Assembly: GCF_001468465.1 (NCBI RefSeq)
Contig: NZ_LNSA01000008.1
Span: 1 to 64,000 of the forward strand
Reading direction: 5' to 3'
DNA: 64,000 nt
Source of the DNA: Sphingopyxis sp. H115
GTDB lineage: Bacteria > Pseudomonadota > Alphaproteobacteria > Sphingomonadales > Sphingomonadaceae
Each line of letters opens with the position of its first letter. Position 1 is the first letter of the stretch. Made by a program: the position numbers and the translations under genes. The notes below the pieces were generated by a model. The model did no database searches and was not told the DNA's origin. It was given only the letters and a program-made list of their open reading frames with translations. Positions 53,702-62,265 of the stretch are shown here, one piece after another.

Positions 53702-55171
53702 TCAGGCGTGCGAGCCTGCGAGCGCCTGCCAGGACGAGAGGAGCTTCGCGCGCGGCCCTGTCCCGAAAACATAGCGGTCGGGCCGGACGAGCACCGCCTC
53801 GGCGCTGTGGCTGTCCAGCCAATCGCCGAGATATTCGGCGAAGGCGCGGAGTTCCGGACGGTCGAGATCCGAGCGCGAAATCAGCCAGTGGCCTTGGCCG
53901 AAACAATCGTCGATGCGGGCACCCCCGGCGGCGACGGGTTGGGCGAAATAGCTGCCGGCCGCGGGGCTTTCGGCGAGAATGATCCCCGTGGCTATCGAGG
54001 GATAGGCCGATGGCCCGTCGGGCAGCTTGCCCAGCAGTCCGGCGAGCTTGAAAGTCAGGTCGCGGCGCAGAGCGGCCCATTTGCTTGTCGTGCAGACCAT
54101 TCGGCCCATCATGATCGCCATCTGGATGGTCGCGCGCAGGTGCGGCGCCCTTTCAGGCTGATAGCTGTCGAGCAGGGTTTGGCATGCGCCGTCGTTGACG
54201 ACGGCTGCCAGTTTCCAGCCAAGGTTGGCGGCATCGCGCAATCCCGAACACATGCCCTGTCCGGCGAACGGCGGCGTCTGGTGCGCTGCGTCGCCAGCCA
54301 GCAAGACGCGGTCCCTGCGCCATTGGTCGGCGATGCGTGCGCGGAAGGTATAAACCGCCTTGCGTTCGATCCGCACTGCCCCCGCGACATTCCACGGCGC
54401 GAGCAATTTTTCGACAAAGGCGTCGTCGCTCACCTGCTCGGCGGTTTCGCCGGGCTTGATCATGAATTCCCAGCGGTGTCGCCCTTCGCCCATCAGCACG
54501 CAGGTCGTCGGGCGGTCGGGATCGCAGATTTGCAGATTGGCGTCGGGCAGCCGCGAATAATCATCGACGAGCACATCGACCACAAGCCATGGCTCTTCGA
54601 AGGCAAGGTCGTCGAAGGCAATAGCCGCGGCCTGGCGAACCGGCGAGCGAGCGCCGTCGGCGCCGACAAGAAAGCGCGCACGGATCGTCCGGTCCCCGTC
54701 TGGCGTAGCGATGCGGGCGCTGACGCCTTCCGCATCGCTTTCGAAGGATTTGAGCTCCCAGAGGCCATACAGCGCGGCGTTGTCATATTCGGCCAGCGAC
54801 CGGCGCAGCGCCGCCTCGACCGACGGCTGGTGGATCATATTGGCCGCCGGCCAGCCCCCGGCGCCGATCTGGTCAGAGCCGTCGAAACGCAGCAGCACGG
54901 TCCCCTTGGCGTTGAGAAAGTCATAGCGGGCGACGCGGCGGCTGGTGGCGAACACCGCGTCGGCGGCGCCTGCTTCCTGCAGGATGCGCATGCATTCATG
55001 GTCGATATGGGCGGCGCGCGGCAGCGGATAGATGTCCGCTGTCTTTTCCGCTACGATCACCTTGATGCCGCGCTTAGCGAGGAGGATCGCCAGCGTGACC
55101 CCGGTCGGACCGCCGCCCACGATCAGGACGTCGCAGTCGAACGCGCTCGTCGAGCCGGCCTTGTCGGTCAC
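53702..55171 (-). CDS. FAD-dependent aromatic hydroxylase (MhpA-like)
   Basis: This 489-residue class A flavin monooxygenase has an N-terminal dinucleotide fold (VLIVGGGPTGVTLAILLAKRG), the second FAD/NADPH motif DG-type GADGARSPVR and FAD-contact GDAAHQTPPFAGQGMCSGLRDAANLGWKL, as in 3-(3-hydroxyphenyl)propionate hydroxylases. It would ortho-hydroxylate a phenolic acid to a catechol, the substrate of the dioxygenase encoded earlier in the operon. It is the last operon gene and overlaps the MBL gene by 4 bases. The exact substrate is unknown. Confidence 0.87.
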   Translation of the reverse strand: MTDKAGSTSAFDCDVLIVGGGPTGVTLAILLAKRGIKVIVAEKTADIYPLPRAAHIDHECMRILQEAGAADAVFATSRRVARYDFLNAKGTVLLRFDGSDQIGAGGWPAANMIHQPSVEAALRRSLAEYDNAALYGLWELKSFESDAEGVSARIATPDGDRTIRARFLVGADGARSPVRQAAAIAFDDLAFEEPWLVVDVLVDDYSRLPDANLQICDPDRPTTCVLMGEGRHRWEFMIKPGETAEQVSDDAFVEKLLAPWNVAGAVRIERKAVYTFRARIADQWRRDRVLLAGDAAHQTPPFAGQGMCSGLRDAANLGWKLAAVVNDGACQTLLDSYQPERAPHLRATIQMAIMMGRMVCTTSKWAALRRDLTFKLAGLLGKLPDGPSAYPSIATGIILAESPAAGSYFAQPVAAGGARIDDCFGQGHWLISRSDLDRPELRAFAEYLGDWLDSHSAEAVLVRPDRYVFGTGPRAKLLSSWQALAGSHA

Positions 55172-56199
55172 AGGATGATCAGCATGCCGTCCTGTCCGAC
55201 GGTCAGCTGCCCCTTGTAATGATCCGCCATCCCCTCTGCGTACATGCGGCGAACGACAAAACTGTCGGGATAGGGGATCAGATGGGTGAGCAGCAGATGC
55301 TTGACCCCGGCGGACTGCGCCTGCTTCGCGAGTGCGATATTGTCGGCATGATAGGGGATTGTGCGCGTCGCCACTTCGGCCTCGAAATCCATCCCCAGCC
55401 TTTTCATATGCGGAATCGCGCGCCGTACCATATGTGCGGCATAGGATTCATGGACCGCAAGGTCCGCGCCGCGCATCGCCTCCATATTGAGCGGGCTGAC
55501 TTCGGTATCGCCGCTGACGAAGACTTTTTTGCCGCGATATTCGAGGACGTAGCCAAGCGCCGGTTTCACCGGATCGTGGACGACGAGGACGGCGTCGATG
55601 GTCACGCCGTCCTCGTCATAGACGCGGGCCATTCTTTTCCCCTCGGCGAAGGCAACTTCCAGCGGTTTGCCGAATGCCACCTCGCGCCGTTCGGCGAGAT
55701 GCGGCATGTTCGCGCTGCGATAGCTTTCGTCGAGCGCATAGCTCTGCGCGAAACCGGCGACTATCGCGCGCATACCGGCCGGTCCTTCGACTTCGAGCGG
55801 GGTCGTGCGCCCCCAGATCCAGCCCGCGTTGATCAGCGTCCCGAGGTCATTGAAATGATCCGAATGGAAATGTGTGATGAACACCCGTTCGAGCTTGTTC
55901 AGCGGAACATGGGATTGTTCGAGCGATCGGACCGCGCCGTCGCCGACGTCGAAAAGAAAGATATGGCCACCCGCCGAAACCAGCGTGCAGGCCTGCGCTT
56001 TCGCGGCGCTTACCTCGGGCGAGCCGGTGCCGCAAAGGAGGACGCGGATATGCCCGTCGTTGGCGAGGAAGGCCGGATCGGGCTTTTGCTGCAACCGGTC
56101 GCGGATCGACGCGTCGATCAGGCTCTCGCGATTGAGATAGCCGACCACCGCCGCCGCGATGAAGAGCGCGAGTGCGGCGTAGAGGATCTTGCGAATCAT
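55168..56199 (-). CDS. Membrane-anchored MBL-fold metallo-hydrolase
   Basis: This 343-residue protein has an N-terminal helix (about 5-22) that would anchor it with the catalytic domain in the periplasm, or be a signal sequence. The metal site is HFHSDH (His110, His112, Asp114, His115), with more ligands in VSGDTEVS and the late LLLTHLIP. It resembles the arylsulfatase/RNase Z-like MBL group. In an aromatic operon it may hydrolyse an ester, lactone or sulfate. It starts 8 bases after the FAH stop and overlaps the hydroxylase. Confidence 0.82.
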   Translation of the reverse strand: MIRKILYAALALFIAAAVVGYLNRESLIDASIRDRLQQKPDPAFLANDGHIRVLLCGTGSPEVSAAKAQACTLVSAGGHIFLFDVGDGAVRSLEQSHVPLNKLERVFITHFHSDHFNDLGTLINAGWIWGRTTPLEVEGPAGMRAIVAGFAQSYALDESYRSANMPHLAERREVAFGKPLEVAFAEGKRMARVYDEDGVTIDAVLVVHDPVKPALGYVLEYRGKKVFVSGDTEVSPLNMEAMRGADLAVHESYAAHMVRRAIPHMKRLGMDFEAEVATRTIPYHADNIALAKQAQSAGVKHLLLTHLIPYPDSFVVRRMYAEGMADHYKGQLTVGQDGMLIIL

Positions 56200-56206
56200 G
56201 CGGCCC

Positions 56207-57046
56207 TCAGCCTTCGGCCTTCATGGTGCCCTCGATCGCACCGATCCCGTCGATTTCACAGCGCACGACGTCGCCCGGCTTCAGGAACTGGCGTGGGTCC
56301 ATCGCAGCGCCGATGCCGCCCGGCGTGCCGGTGAACAGGATGTCGCCCGGTTCCAGCGTCATGCCGACCGACAGATGTTCGACCTGCTGCCAGATGTCGA
56401 AAACGAGGTGTGCGGTGTTCGAATCCTGGCGCTTTTCGCCGTTAACGAAACAGCGCAGGCCCAGCGTGTGGGGATTCCCGACCTCGTCGGCGGTGACGAT
56501 CCATGGTCCCATCGGGGCATGGGTGTCGAAGCTTTTGCCGAGCGACCATTGCGGGACCGCATGCTGCCACATGCGTTCGGTGACGTCGTTGCCGACGCAA
56601 TAGCCGAAGATCGCGGCGGGCGCGTCCGACGGAGCGATATGCTTACCGCCCGCGCCGACGATCGCGACAAGTTCGACCTCATAGTCGGCCGTCATCGTAC
56701 CCGTGGCGATCTCGATCGGATCGTACGGGCCGTTGACGCTCGTTTGCGCTTTGGTGAACCAGACCTGTCGCTCGGGCGTCGCCATCTGCGATTCGGCGAT
56801 ATGGTCGGCATAGTTGAGCCCGATGGCAAAGATTTTGCCCGGCCGCTGCACCGGCGCTTCGAGCTTGACCGAAGACAGGGGGACGCCGCCTTCCACTGCG
56901 GCCTTTGCCTCGAGCTCGGGTTTCAGCCGCTCCCAGTCGCGGATCAGGTCGATCATCGTGCCGTCGATTCCGGTATCGACGATGTTGTCGCCGACGACGA
57001 TTCCCGTGCGGGTCTGCCCGTTGGCGGTGTAGGTGGCGAGCTTCAT
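56207..57046 (-). CDS. Fumarylacetoacetate hydrolase-family protein
   Basis: This 279-residue enzyme has the C-terminal FAH catalytic fold: GLNYADHIAE, metal-binding acid pair in ADYEVELVAIVG, VGNDVTERMWQ and GDILFTGTPGGIG. Members cleave C-C bonds or hydrate/tautomerise products of aromatic ring opening. Following an extradiol dioxygenase it probably processes the ring-cleavage product. I chose ATG 57046, overlapping the dioxygenase stop by 4 bases; the open frame beyond it is over the dioxygenase gene. Confidence 0.87.
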   Translation of the reverse strand: MKLATYTANGQTRTGIVVGDNIVDTGIDGTMIDLIRDWERLKPELEAKAAVEGGVPLSSVKLEAPVQRPGKIFAIGLNYADHIAESQMATPERQVWFTKAQTSVNGPYDPIEIATGTMTADYEVELVAIVGAGGKHIAPSDAPAAIFGYCVGNDVTERMWQHAVPQWSLGKSFDTHAPMGPWIVTADEVGNPHTLGLRCFVNGEKRQDSNTAHLVFDIWQQVEHLSVGMTLEPGDILFTGTPGGIGAAMDPRQFLKPGDVVRCEIDGIGAIEGTMKAEG

Positions 57047-58062
57047 TCTGTCGTGTCCTTGGTCTGGCGGCCGAACAGCCGCCGCAGGCGGATTTGCAGG
57101 GCGGTGAGGAATGCGACGAGGCTGGGCGGCGGCGGGCGCTTGCCGGCAAACATCGGGTGCGGGCTGCCCCATTGTACCGCGAGCAGCGCGCTCATCGGCT
57201 GTTTTTGCGGCGGGTCGTCGGCGGTGAACAGGTCGCCGTCGGTCCAATGTTCCAGCTCGTTGCCGAACGGATCTTTCCAATAATCGAAAATCTGGCTGCC
57301 CATGACATGGCGCCCGACGCCCCACGCCGGCTGGTGCTTTTTCGCCTTCAGATATTGGTGACCCAGCATCAGGTCGTCGAGATTGGCGACCTCGAACGCG
57401 GCATGGAGCAGGCCGAGTTCCCCCGGCAACTGCGCGAGGAAGATCGTATGATGGTCGGCGGGCTTGTCGCCGCGGTCGCAGCGCATGAAGGCGCCGAGCG
57501 GTACGTCCTTTGCGGCTTCTACCTCGTCGGAGGTGAGGAAACCGAAGCGATGCTTGTACCACGCCTCCGACAGACGAAAGTCGCGCACCTTGAGGACTGC
57601 ATGGCCGATACGGCGGACGTGCGCGGGTGCCGCCTCCAGCCGCACGGCTTTGCGAACGCGCGGCTTGGCGGCAGCGGTGTTGCGTGGCCGATCGGGGAAG
57701 GGAAGGCTGGTCTCGCCCTTGGCCTGTCCGGCCACGACCTCGACACCATAGCCGTCGGGATCGGTGAGTCGCACGACCTTGCCGCCGCCGGGCGCGACGG
57801 AATCCTCGACGGTTACACCCTCGGCGGCGGCGAGCCGGTCGAGGTCGGCGAGCGTTTCTGCGCGCAATCCGATGGCAAGGAATTTTGCCTCGCCGGGTTC
57901 GGTGACATGGACAAAGGGACGGCCGTCGCTGCCCTTGCCGTAAAGGCGCCCGCCGGCCTCGAACACGGTCATCCCGAAATCCTCGAGAAAAGCCCGCATC
58001 GCCGCCAGGTCGGGTGCGGCGAAGCGCACATGCGCCATGTCTTCGACCTTGATGACGGCCAT
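57043..58062 (-). CDS. Extradiol ring-cleavage dioxygenase (VOC family)
   Basis: This 339-residue two-domain type I extradiol dioxygenase has iron ligands His153 (IGHAVLKV), His219 (LLHAAFEV) and Glu270 (GNELEHW) present in the catalytic C-terminal domain. It would open a catechol ring by meta cleavage with O2. ATG 58062 follows GGGAGAG. The last ~40 residues are a basic tail (LRRLFGRQ) not usual in the family. It is the first gene of the operon, 78 bases from the divergent TetR gene with two operators between. Confidence 0.88.
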   Translation of the reverse strand: MAVIKVEDMAHVRFAAPDLAAMRAFLEDFGMTVFEAGGRLYGKGSDGRPFVHVTEPGEAKFLAIGLRAETLADLDRLAAAEGVTVEDSVAPGGGKVVRLTDPDGYGVEVVAGQAKGETSLPFPDRPRNTAAAKPRVRKAVRLEAAPAHVRRIGHAVLKVRDFRLSEAWYKHRFGFLTSDEVEAAKDVPLGAFMRCDRGDKPADHHTIFLAQLPGELGLLHAAFEVANLDDLMLGHQYLKAKKHQPAWGVGRHVMGSQIFDYWKDPFGNELEHWTDGDLFTADDPPQKQPMSALLAVQWGSPHPMFAGKRPPPPSLVAFLTALQIRLRRLFGRQTKDTTE

Positions 58063-58085
58063 GATCTCTCCCTGCGACTCGTATA

Positions 58086-58126
58086 TGACTATTTGGTCAA
58101 TTAGGTTGAATATGACCGGATAGTCA
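58086..58126. promoter_or_regulatory. Paired TetR operators
   Basis: TGACTATTTGGTCA (58086-58099) and TGACCGGATAGTCA (58113-58126) are both TGAC-N6-GTCA. The second read in reverse is TGACTATCCGGTCA, matching the first at 12 of 14 bases. Their centres are 27 bases apart, between the divergent dioxygenase and TetR genes. Confidence 0.75.
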
Positions 58127-58139
58127 AGTAGAGAGCGGT

Positions 58140-58772
58140 ATGGCCACACAGCCCGAGCTTTCACCCCGCGCCGCCCGCACCCGCACCGCGCTGATTTCGG
58201 CGGGCTTTGACCTGCTCGCCGAAAAGCCGATCGACGCCATTCCGATCGACGAGGTCGTCGCGAAAGCCGGTGTCGCCAAGGGAAGTTTTTTCAATCATTT
58301 CGAGGACAAACAGGCCTTTGCGGAAGCGATCGCCACCGAGGTCAGACTGGAACTGGAGGATCAGATTACCAGGGCCAACGCCGATGTCGCCGACCCCGTC
58401 GAACGGATTGCCGGCGGCATGCGGGTCGGGGCCGCATTCGCGCTCGGAAACCCAAAGCGGACCATCGTGCTGCTGCGCAGCCACGGCAGCTCGACCGCCC
58501 GTGCGCATCCGCTCAACAAGGGGGTGCTCGACGATTTTGAATCGGCCTGCGCGCGCGGCCTGCTCCGGCCCGAAGCGAAGGAGAGCGGCGTGCTCTACTG
58601 GCTCGGCCTGTGCCAGGCGCTGATGTCGAACCTTGTCGAACGGCGGTTCGGCGAAGCCGAAGCACACCGACGCATCGCCGACATGATCATGCTTGGGCTT
58701 TCGGGCCTCGGCATATCGGCGGACAAGGCCGCAGGCCATGCGGCCAAGGCGTTGCTCAAGGCAGGTCGATGA
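58140..58772 (+). CDS. TetR/AcrR-family regulator of the aromatic operon
   Basis: This 210-residue regulator has an N-terminal HTH (about 14-60; IDEVVAKAGVAKGSFFNHFEDKQAFAEAI) and an all-helical ligand domain. Its ATG at 58140 lies 13 bases from the second operator and so probably represses itself and the divergent operon until an aromatic ligand binds. The ligand cannot be inferred. It converges with the pirin gene, overlapping its 3' end by 17 bases. Confidence 0.88.
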   Translation: MATQPELSPRAARTRTALISAGFDLLAEKPIDAIPIDEVVAKAGVAKGSFFNHFEDKQAFAEAIATEVRLELEDQITRANADVADPVERIAGGMRVGAAFALGNPKRTIVLLRSHGSSTARAHPLNKGVLDDFESACARGLLRPEAKESGVLYWLGLCQALMSNLVERRFGEAEAHRRIADMIMLGLSGLGISADKAAGHAAKALLKAGR

Positions 58773-59460
58773 GCAGGACTTCGGCTTCGGAATCGGCTTC
58801 GATGGACAGCAGGGTTTCCGACGTCAGCGCGGCGCCGTCGCCTTCGCGCATTTCGGTGCCATTGAGGCCGATCAGGCCGCCGATGACCTGCACCCAATAG
58901 CCGCGATCGGGATCGATTTCGCGCGCGATCGTCACCCCTTCGTCAAGGCGGGCGATCGCCATGACGGCATCCTGCCGCAGCGTCAGCGATCCATCGCGCC
59001 CGTCGCCGCTTGCAATGGTGATCCAGCGGTTTCGATCGTCGTCGTCCGCGAAGGCTTTTTGTTCATAGGACGGCGGGCCGCCGAACGTGGCGGGAATGAT
59101 CCAGATCTGGAGCAAGTGGGTGCGTTCGTCGGCGCCGGGGTTGCGTTCGCTGTGGCGGATGCCGGTCCCCGCGCTCATTCGCTGGACCTCGCCCGCGCCG
59201 ATGATCGCGCTGTTGCCCAGGTCGTCGCGATGTTCGACGGCGCCTTTCAGCACGATCGTCACGATCTCCATGTCTTCGTGCCCATGTTCGGGCAAGCCGG
59301 CGCCGGGGACGACGCGGTCCTCGTTCAGTACGCGGAGCGCGCGGAAGCCCATATGTTTGGGATCGTTGTAATCGGCGAAGGAAAAGCTGTGCCAGGCGTC
59401 GATCTGGCCGCCCTGGTGGCGGCCGCGTGCGCCGCGGTCCCTGAAACGGATCATCGTCAT
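58756..59460 (-). CDS. Pirin-family protein (YhhW-like)
   Basis: This 234-residue bicupin has metal-ligand pattern HGHEDMEIVT and HSERNPG in the N-terminal cupin and a C-terminal cupin half from about 140 to 234. YhhW-type pirins have quercetin dioxygenase activity or act in redox sensing. ATG 59460 follows GGGGGAGA. Its 3' end overlaps the TetR gene's end by 17 bases. Just upstream is a degraded second pirin. Confidence 0.85.
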   Translation of the reverse strand: MTMIRFRDRGARGRHQGGQIDAWHSFSFADYNDPKHMGFRALRVLNEDRVVPGAGLPEHGHEDMEIVTIVLKGAVEHRDDLGNSAIIGAGEVQRMSAGTGIRHSERNPGADERTHLLQIWIIPATFGGPPSYEQKAFADDDDRNRWITIASGDGRDGSLTLRQDAVMAIARLDEGVTIAREIDPDRGYWVQVIGGLIGLNGTEMREGDGAALTSETLLSIEADSEAEVLLIDLP

Positions 59461-59506
59461 TCTCCCCCGGTGGAGCGCCGCCGGCTGGGCGGCGCTCCGG
59501 TCATGG

Positions 59507-59880
59507 TCAGGTCGCGTCGACGGGGACGATTTCGCTGTCCTCGATCGCCGTCACGCGCAGCACGTCGATGTCGCGGATCGCGGCGCCGTCGCGGGCGTTC
59601 ACGCGGACGTCATCGGTCTGCACCGCACCCTTCGCCGGGACGAGATAGGCCTTGCGGTCCTTGCCCAGCTGATATTCTGCCTTCTCGCCGGCGCGAAGCG
59701 TCGCGCCGACGACGCGCGCGTCGGTACGGATCGGCAGCGCTTCATTGTCATTGTCATAACCCGACGCGAGCGTCACGAGCCTACCCTACCGCTCGCCCTT
59801 GGGGAAGGGTTTCGCGCTCCACTGCGGCGCTTCGCCGTCGCGGGTCGGCAGGATCCAGATCTGGAAGATCTTCCTCGTGA
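59507..59880 (-). pseudogene. Decayed second pirin gene, C-terminal part
   Basis: In one reading frame on the minus strand the sequence gives pirin middle and C-terminal parts: FQIWILPTRDGEAPQWSAK, then ...FPKGER, an in-frame TAG (59788-59786), then GRLVTLASGYDNDNEALP through to a normal end at 59507. The N-terminal cupin with the metal ligands is missing. Sequence beyond about 59880 no longer resembles pirins. It matches YhhW-type pirins and is not identical to its intact neighbour. A GTG at 59776 could restart translation of an 89-residue remnant. Confidence 0.75.
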
Positions 59881-60153
59881 AATCCTCCAGATTATGTGCG
59901 AACCAGTCGGATAACATTTTTTGTCTATGTTCTATGTAATAGAAAAGATGCCACCGGGCGGCGCCGTATTGGACCTTTGAGAGTCGACGGTCGCTGTTCA
60001 CCCCTTACCGCAGTTTCCAAATTGGATTTGCAAGCGCGATCCGGACAGCGGCGCTGGTGAAAAGCGACCGGATGCGTTGTTGCCCAAATCCTATTGGCGC
60101 TCTTCGGGCTGCATCGACTATAAGGCCCCGATTCCAGACGATCGGAGAGGCAA
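59881..60153. other. Gap upstream of the pirin remnant and the Rap1a-like gene
   Basis: Lower-GC sequence around 59920-59960 with no recognisable gene, probably the promoter region of the small secreted protein gene and the break point of the pirin remnant. Confidence 0.4.
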
Positions 60154-60570
60154 TTGAAACGACTGTTTGCGTTGGCCCTGGTCGCGGGAATGGCGCCAGC
60201 CCCGGGCGCCGCCTTCCAAATGCGCGAGAGCCTGGCGAGGGGCGATTCCTATTATAATCAATGCGTTGTAGGCCCGAAGGATTATAGCGCGTGCATCGGA
60301 TATTTCATGGGTATCGCCGACGCGCCGGTCATGAACATGGGCAAGACCCCCGAAGAGGCGATATATTGCCTGCCGCCGGGCGCCTCCTATGAACAGCATC
60401 GCGACCGGTTCCACACATTCCTGCGTGATAATCCGACGATCCGGCATATTTCGACGCACCATCTGTTCCTAATGGCGATGAATGCCGCCTTTCCTTGCGC
60501 AAGTTCGCCTGTGCTGTCGATCGACCCGGCTACCGACGGCTTGTATATGTCGGCGCCCGAGCCGCGGTGA
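60154..60570 (+). CDS. Rap1a/Tai-family-like small secreted protein
   Basis: This 138-residue protein starts at TTG with a GGAGAGG site and a signal peptide ending near APGAAF. The mature part has the Rap1a-type pattern: Cys in YSACIGYFMGIADA, YCLPPGAS, FLRDNPTIRH and a C-terminal AAFPC. The founding members are periplasmic immunity proteins against type VI effectors, but many relatives stand alone, as here, with no toxin gene visible. Function is therefore open. Confidence 0.7.
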   Translation: MKRLFALALVAGMAPAPGAAFQMRESLARGDSYYNQCVVGPKDYSACIGYFMGIADAPVMNMGKTPEEAIYCLPPGASYEQHRDRFHTFLRDNPTIRHISTHHLFLMAMNAAFPCASSPVLSIDPATDGLYMSAPEPR

Positions 60571-60588
60571 GGACCTCCCGCCAGGCGC

Positions 60589-62265
60589 TCAGGTCCTCGT
60601 CGTCGCCGACCGTTTCGCCTCGTTCAGCAACTGGAGCGTCTGTTCGCGCATCGCGAACTTCTGCACTTTGCCGGTCACCGTCATCGGAAAACCCTCGACG
60701 AACCGGATGTGGCGCGGGATCTTGTAATGCGCGATGCGGCCCCGGCAAAAATCGCGCACCTCGTCGGCGGTCAGGGCCGAGCCCGCGCGCAGGATGATCC
60801 ACGCGCACAGCTCCTCGCCATATTTCTCGTCGGGCACGCCGACGCATTGCGCATCGATGATATCGTCGTGCGTCATCAGATATTCCTCGATCTCGCGCGG
60901 ATAGATATTCTCGCCGCCGCGGATCACCATGTCCTTGATGCGGCCGACGATCCGGCAATATCCCGCCGCGTCGATCGTCGCGAGATCGCCGGTGTGCATC
61001 CAGCCCTCGGCATCGATCGCCTCCGCCGTGCGATCCGCATCGTTCCAATAGCCGAGCATGACCGAATAGCCGCGCGTGCAAAGCTCGCCCGTCTGGCCGC
61101 GAGGTACGACGTCGCCCGCCAGATCGATCAGCTTGACCTCGAGATGCGGCTGGATACGGCCGACCGTCGATACGCGCAGGTCGAGCGGATCGTCGGTATC
61201 GCTCTGGAAACTGACCGGGCTTGTTTCGGTCATGCCATAGGCGATCGTGACCTGGTCCATGTGCATCCGGTCTATCACCTCGCGCATTACCGTCATTGGG
61301 CAGGGCGATCCCGCCATGATCCCGGTGCGCAGCGAAGAAAGGTCGAACCGGTCGAAATCGGGATGCGCGAGCGCGGCGATGAACATCGTCGGTACACCGT
61401 AAAGCGCGGTGCAACGTTCGGCCTCGACGGTTTCGAGAACGGCGTGCGGATCGAAGGCCTCGGCCGGATAGATCATCGTCGCGCCATGTACCGCACAGGC
61501 CAGGTTGCCCATCACCATGCCGAAACAATGGTAAAGCGGCACGGGAATGCACAGCCGATCCGCCGCGGCAAGCCCGATGCGTGCGCCCACGAACGCGCCG
61601 TTGTTGAGGATGTTGCGATGCGACAGCGTCGCGCCTTTGGGAAAGCCGGTGGTGCCGCTGGTGAACTGGATGTTGACCGGCATGGCGGGATCGATGCGAA
61701 TATCCGCAAGTAGGCCCGTGTCGGCGCTGGCGAGCGCGTCGAACGGCAAGCAACCGGCATGATCCTTGTCGTCCAGCACGATGATATGGCGAAGGTCGGG
61801 TAGGCGCGCCGCGCGCAGCATTCCCGGGGTCGATGTCGGCAGTTCCGGCGCGAGTTCCCCGAGCATTGCGACATAATCGCTGCCCTTGTGCGACGGCGCG
61901 AGGATCAGCGCCGCGCATCCCACCTTGTTCAGCGCATAGTCGAGTTCGGCGACGCGATATGCGGGGTTGATGTTGACGAGGATCAGCCCCGCCTTGGCCG
62001 TGGCGAACTGGACGACGGCCCATTCGGCGCAATTGGGCGCCCAGATGCCGACCCGGTCGCCGGGTTTCAGTCCGCGTTCGAGCAGTCCCGCCGCGACCGC
62101 ATCGACGCGCGCCTTGAGCTCGCGCCAGCTCCAGCGAACCGACTGGTGGCGCACCACCAGCGCCTCGCCATCGGGGTGGCGCGCGACGGTCCGGTCGAAA
62201 CAGTCGCCGATCGTGGTTTCGATCAACGTAGCGCCCGTGTCCCCGCGAACGATGCTGTCGGTCAT
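60589..62265 (-). CDS. Acyl-CoA synthetase (AMP-forming, FadD/ACSF2-like)
   Basis: This 558-residue ligase activates a carboxylic acid, probably a fatty acid, to its CoA ester. It has the AMP-binding P-loop [20 protein letters not shown], and the C-terminal TGDLATID...[21 protein letters not shown] hinge with the late catalytic Lys in TVTGKVQKF. The ATG overlaps the upstream synthetase stop by 4 bases. Confidence 0.88.
   Translation of the reverse strand: MTDSIVRGDTGATLIETTIGDCFDRTVARHPDGEALVVRHQSVRWSWRELKARVDAVAAGLLERGLKPGDRVGIWAPNCAEWAVVQFATAKAGLILVNINPAYRVAELDYALNKVGCAALILAPSHKGSDYVAMLGELAPELPTSTPGMLRAARLPDLRHIIVLDDKDHAGCLPFDALASADTGLLADIRIDPAMPVNIQFTSGTTGFPKGATLSHRNILNNGAFVGARIGLAAADRLCIPVPLYHCFGMVMGNLACAVHGATMIYPAEAFDPHAVLETVEAERCTALYGVPTMFIAALAHPDFDRFDLSSLRTGIMAGSPCPMTVMREVIDRMHMDQVTIAYGMTETSPVSFQSDTDDPLDLRVSTVGRIQPHLEVKLIDLAGDVVPRGQTGELCTRGYSVMLGYWNDADRTAEAIDAEGWMHTGDLATIDAAGYCRIVGRIKDMVIRGGENIYPREIEEYLMTHDDIIDAQCVGVPDEKYGEELCAWIILRAGSALTADEVRDFCRGRIAHYKIPRHIRFVEGFPMTVTGKVQKFAMREQTLQLLNEAKRSATTRT

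Noticed and set aside
53504-55219. A 571-codon plus-strand frame opposite the MhpA-like hydroxylase
   Set aside because: Antisense composition only; the hydroxylase motifs on the minus strand are unambiguous.
57047-57562. Upstream extension of the FAH frame over the dioxygenase gene
   Set aside because: Arg-rich out-of-frame translation; ATG 57046 overlapping the previous stop begins a normal FAH protein.
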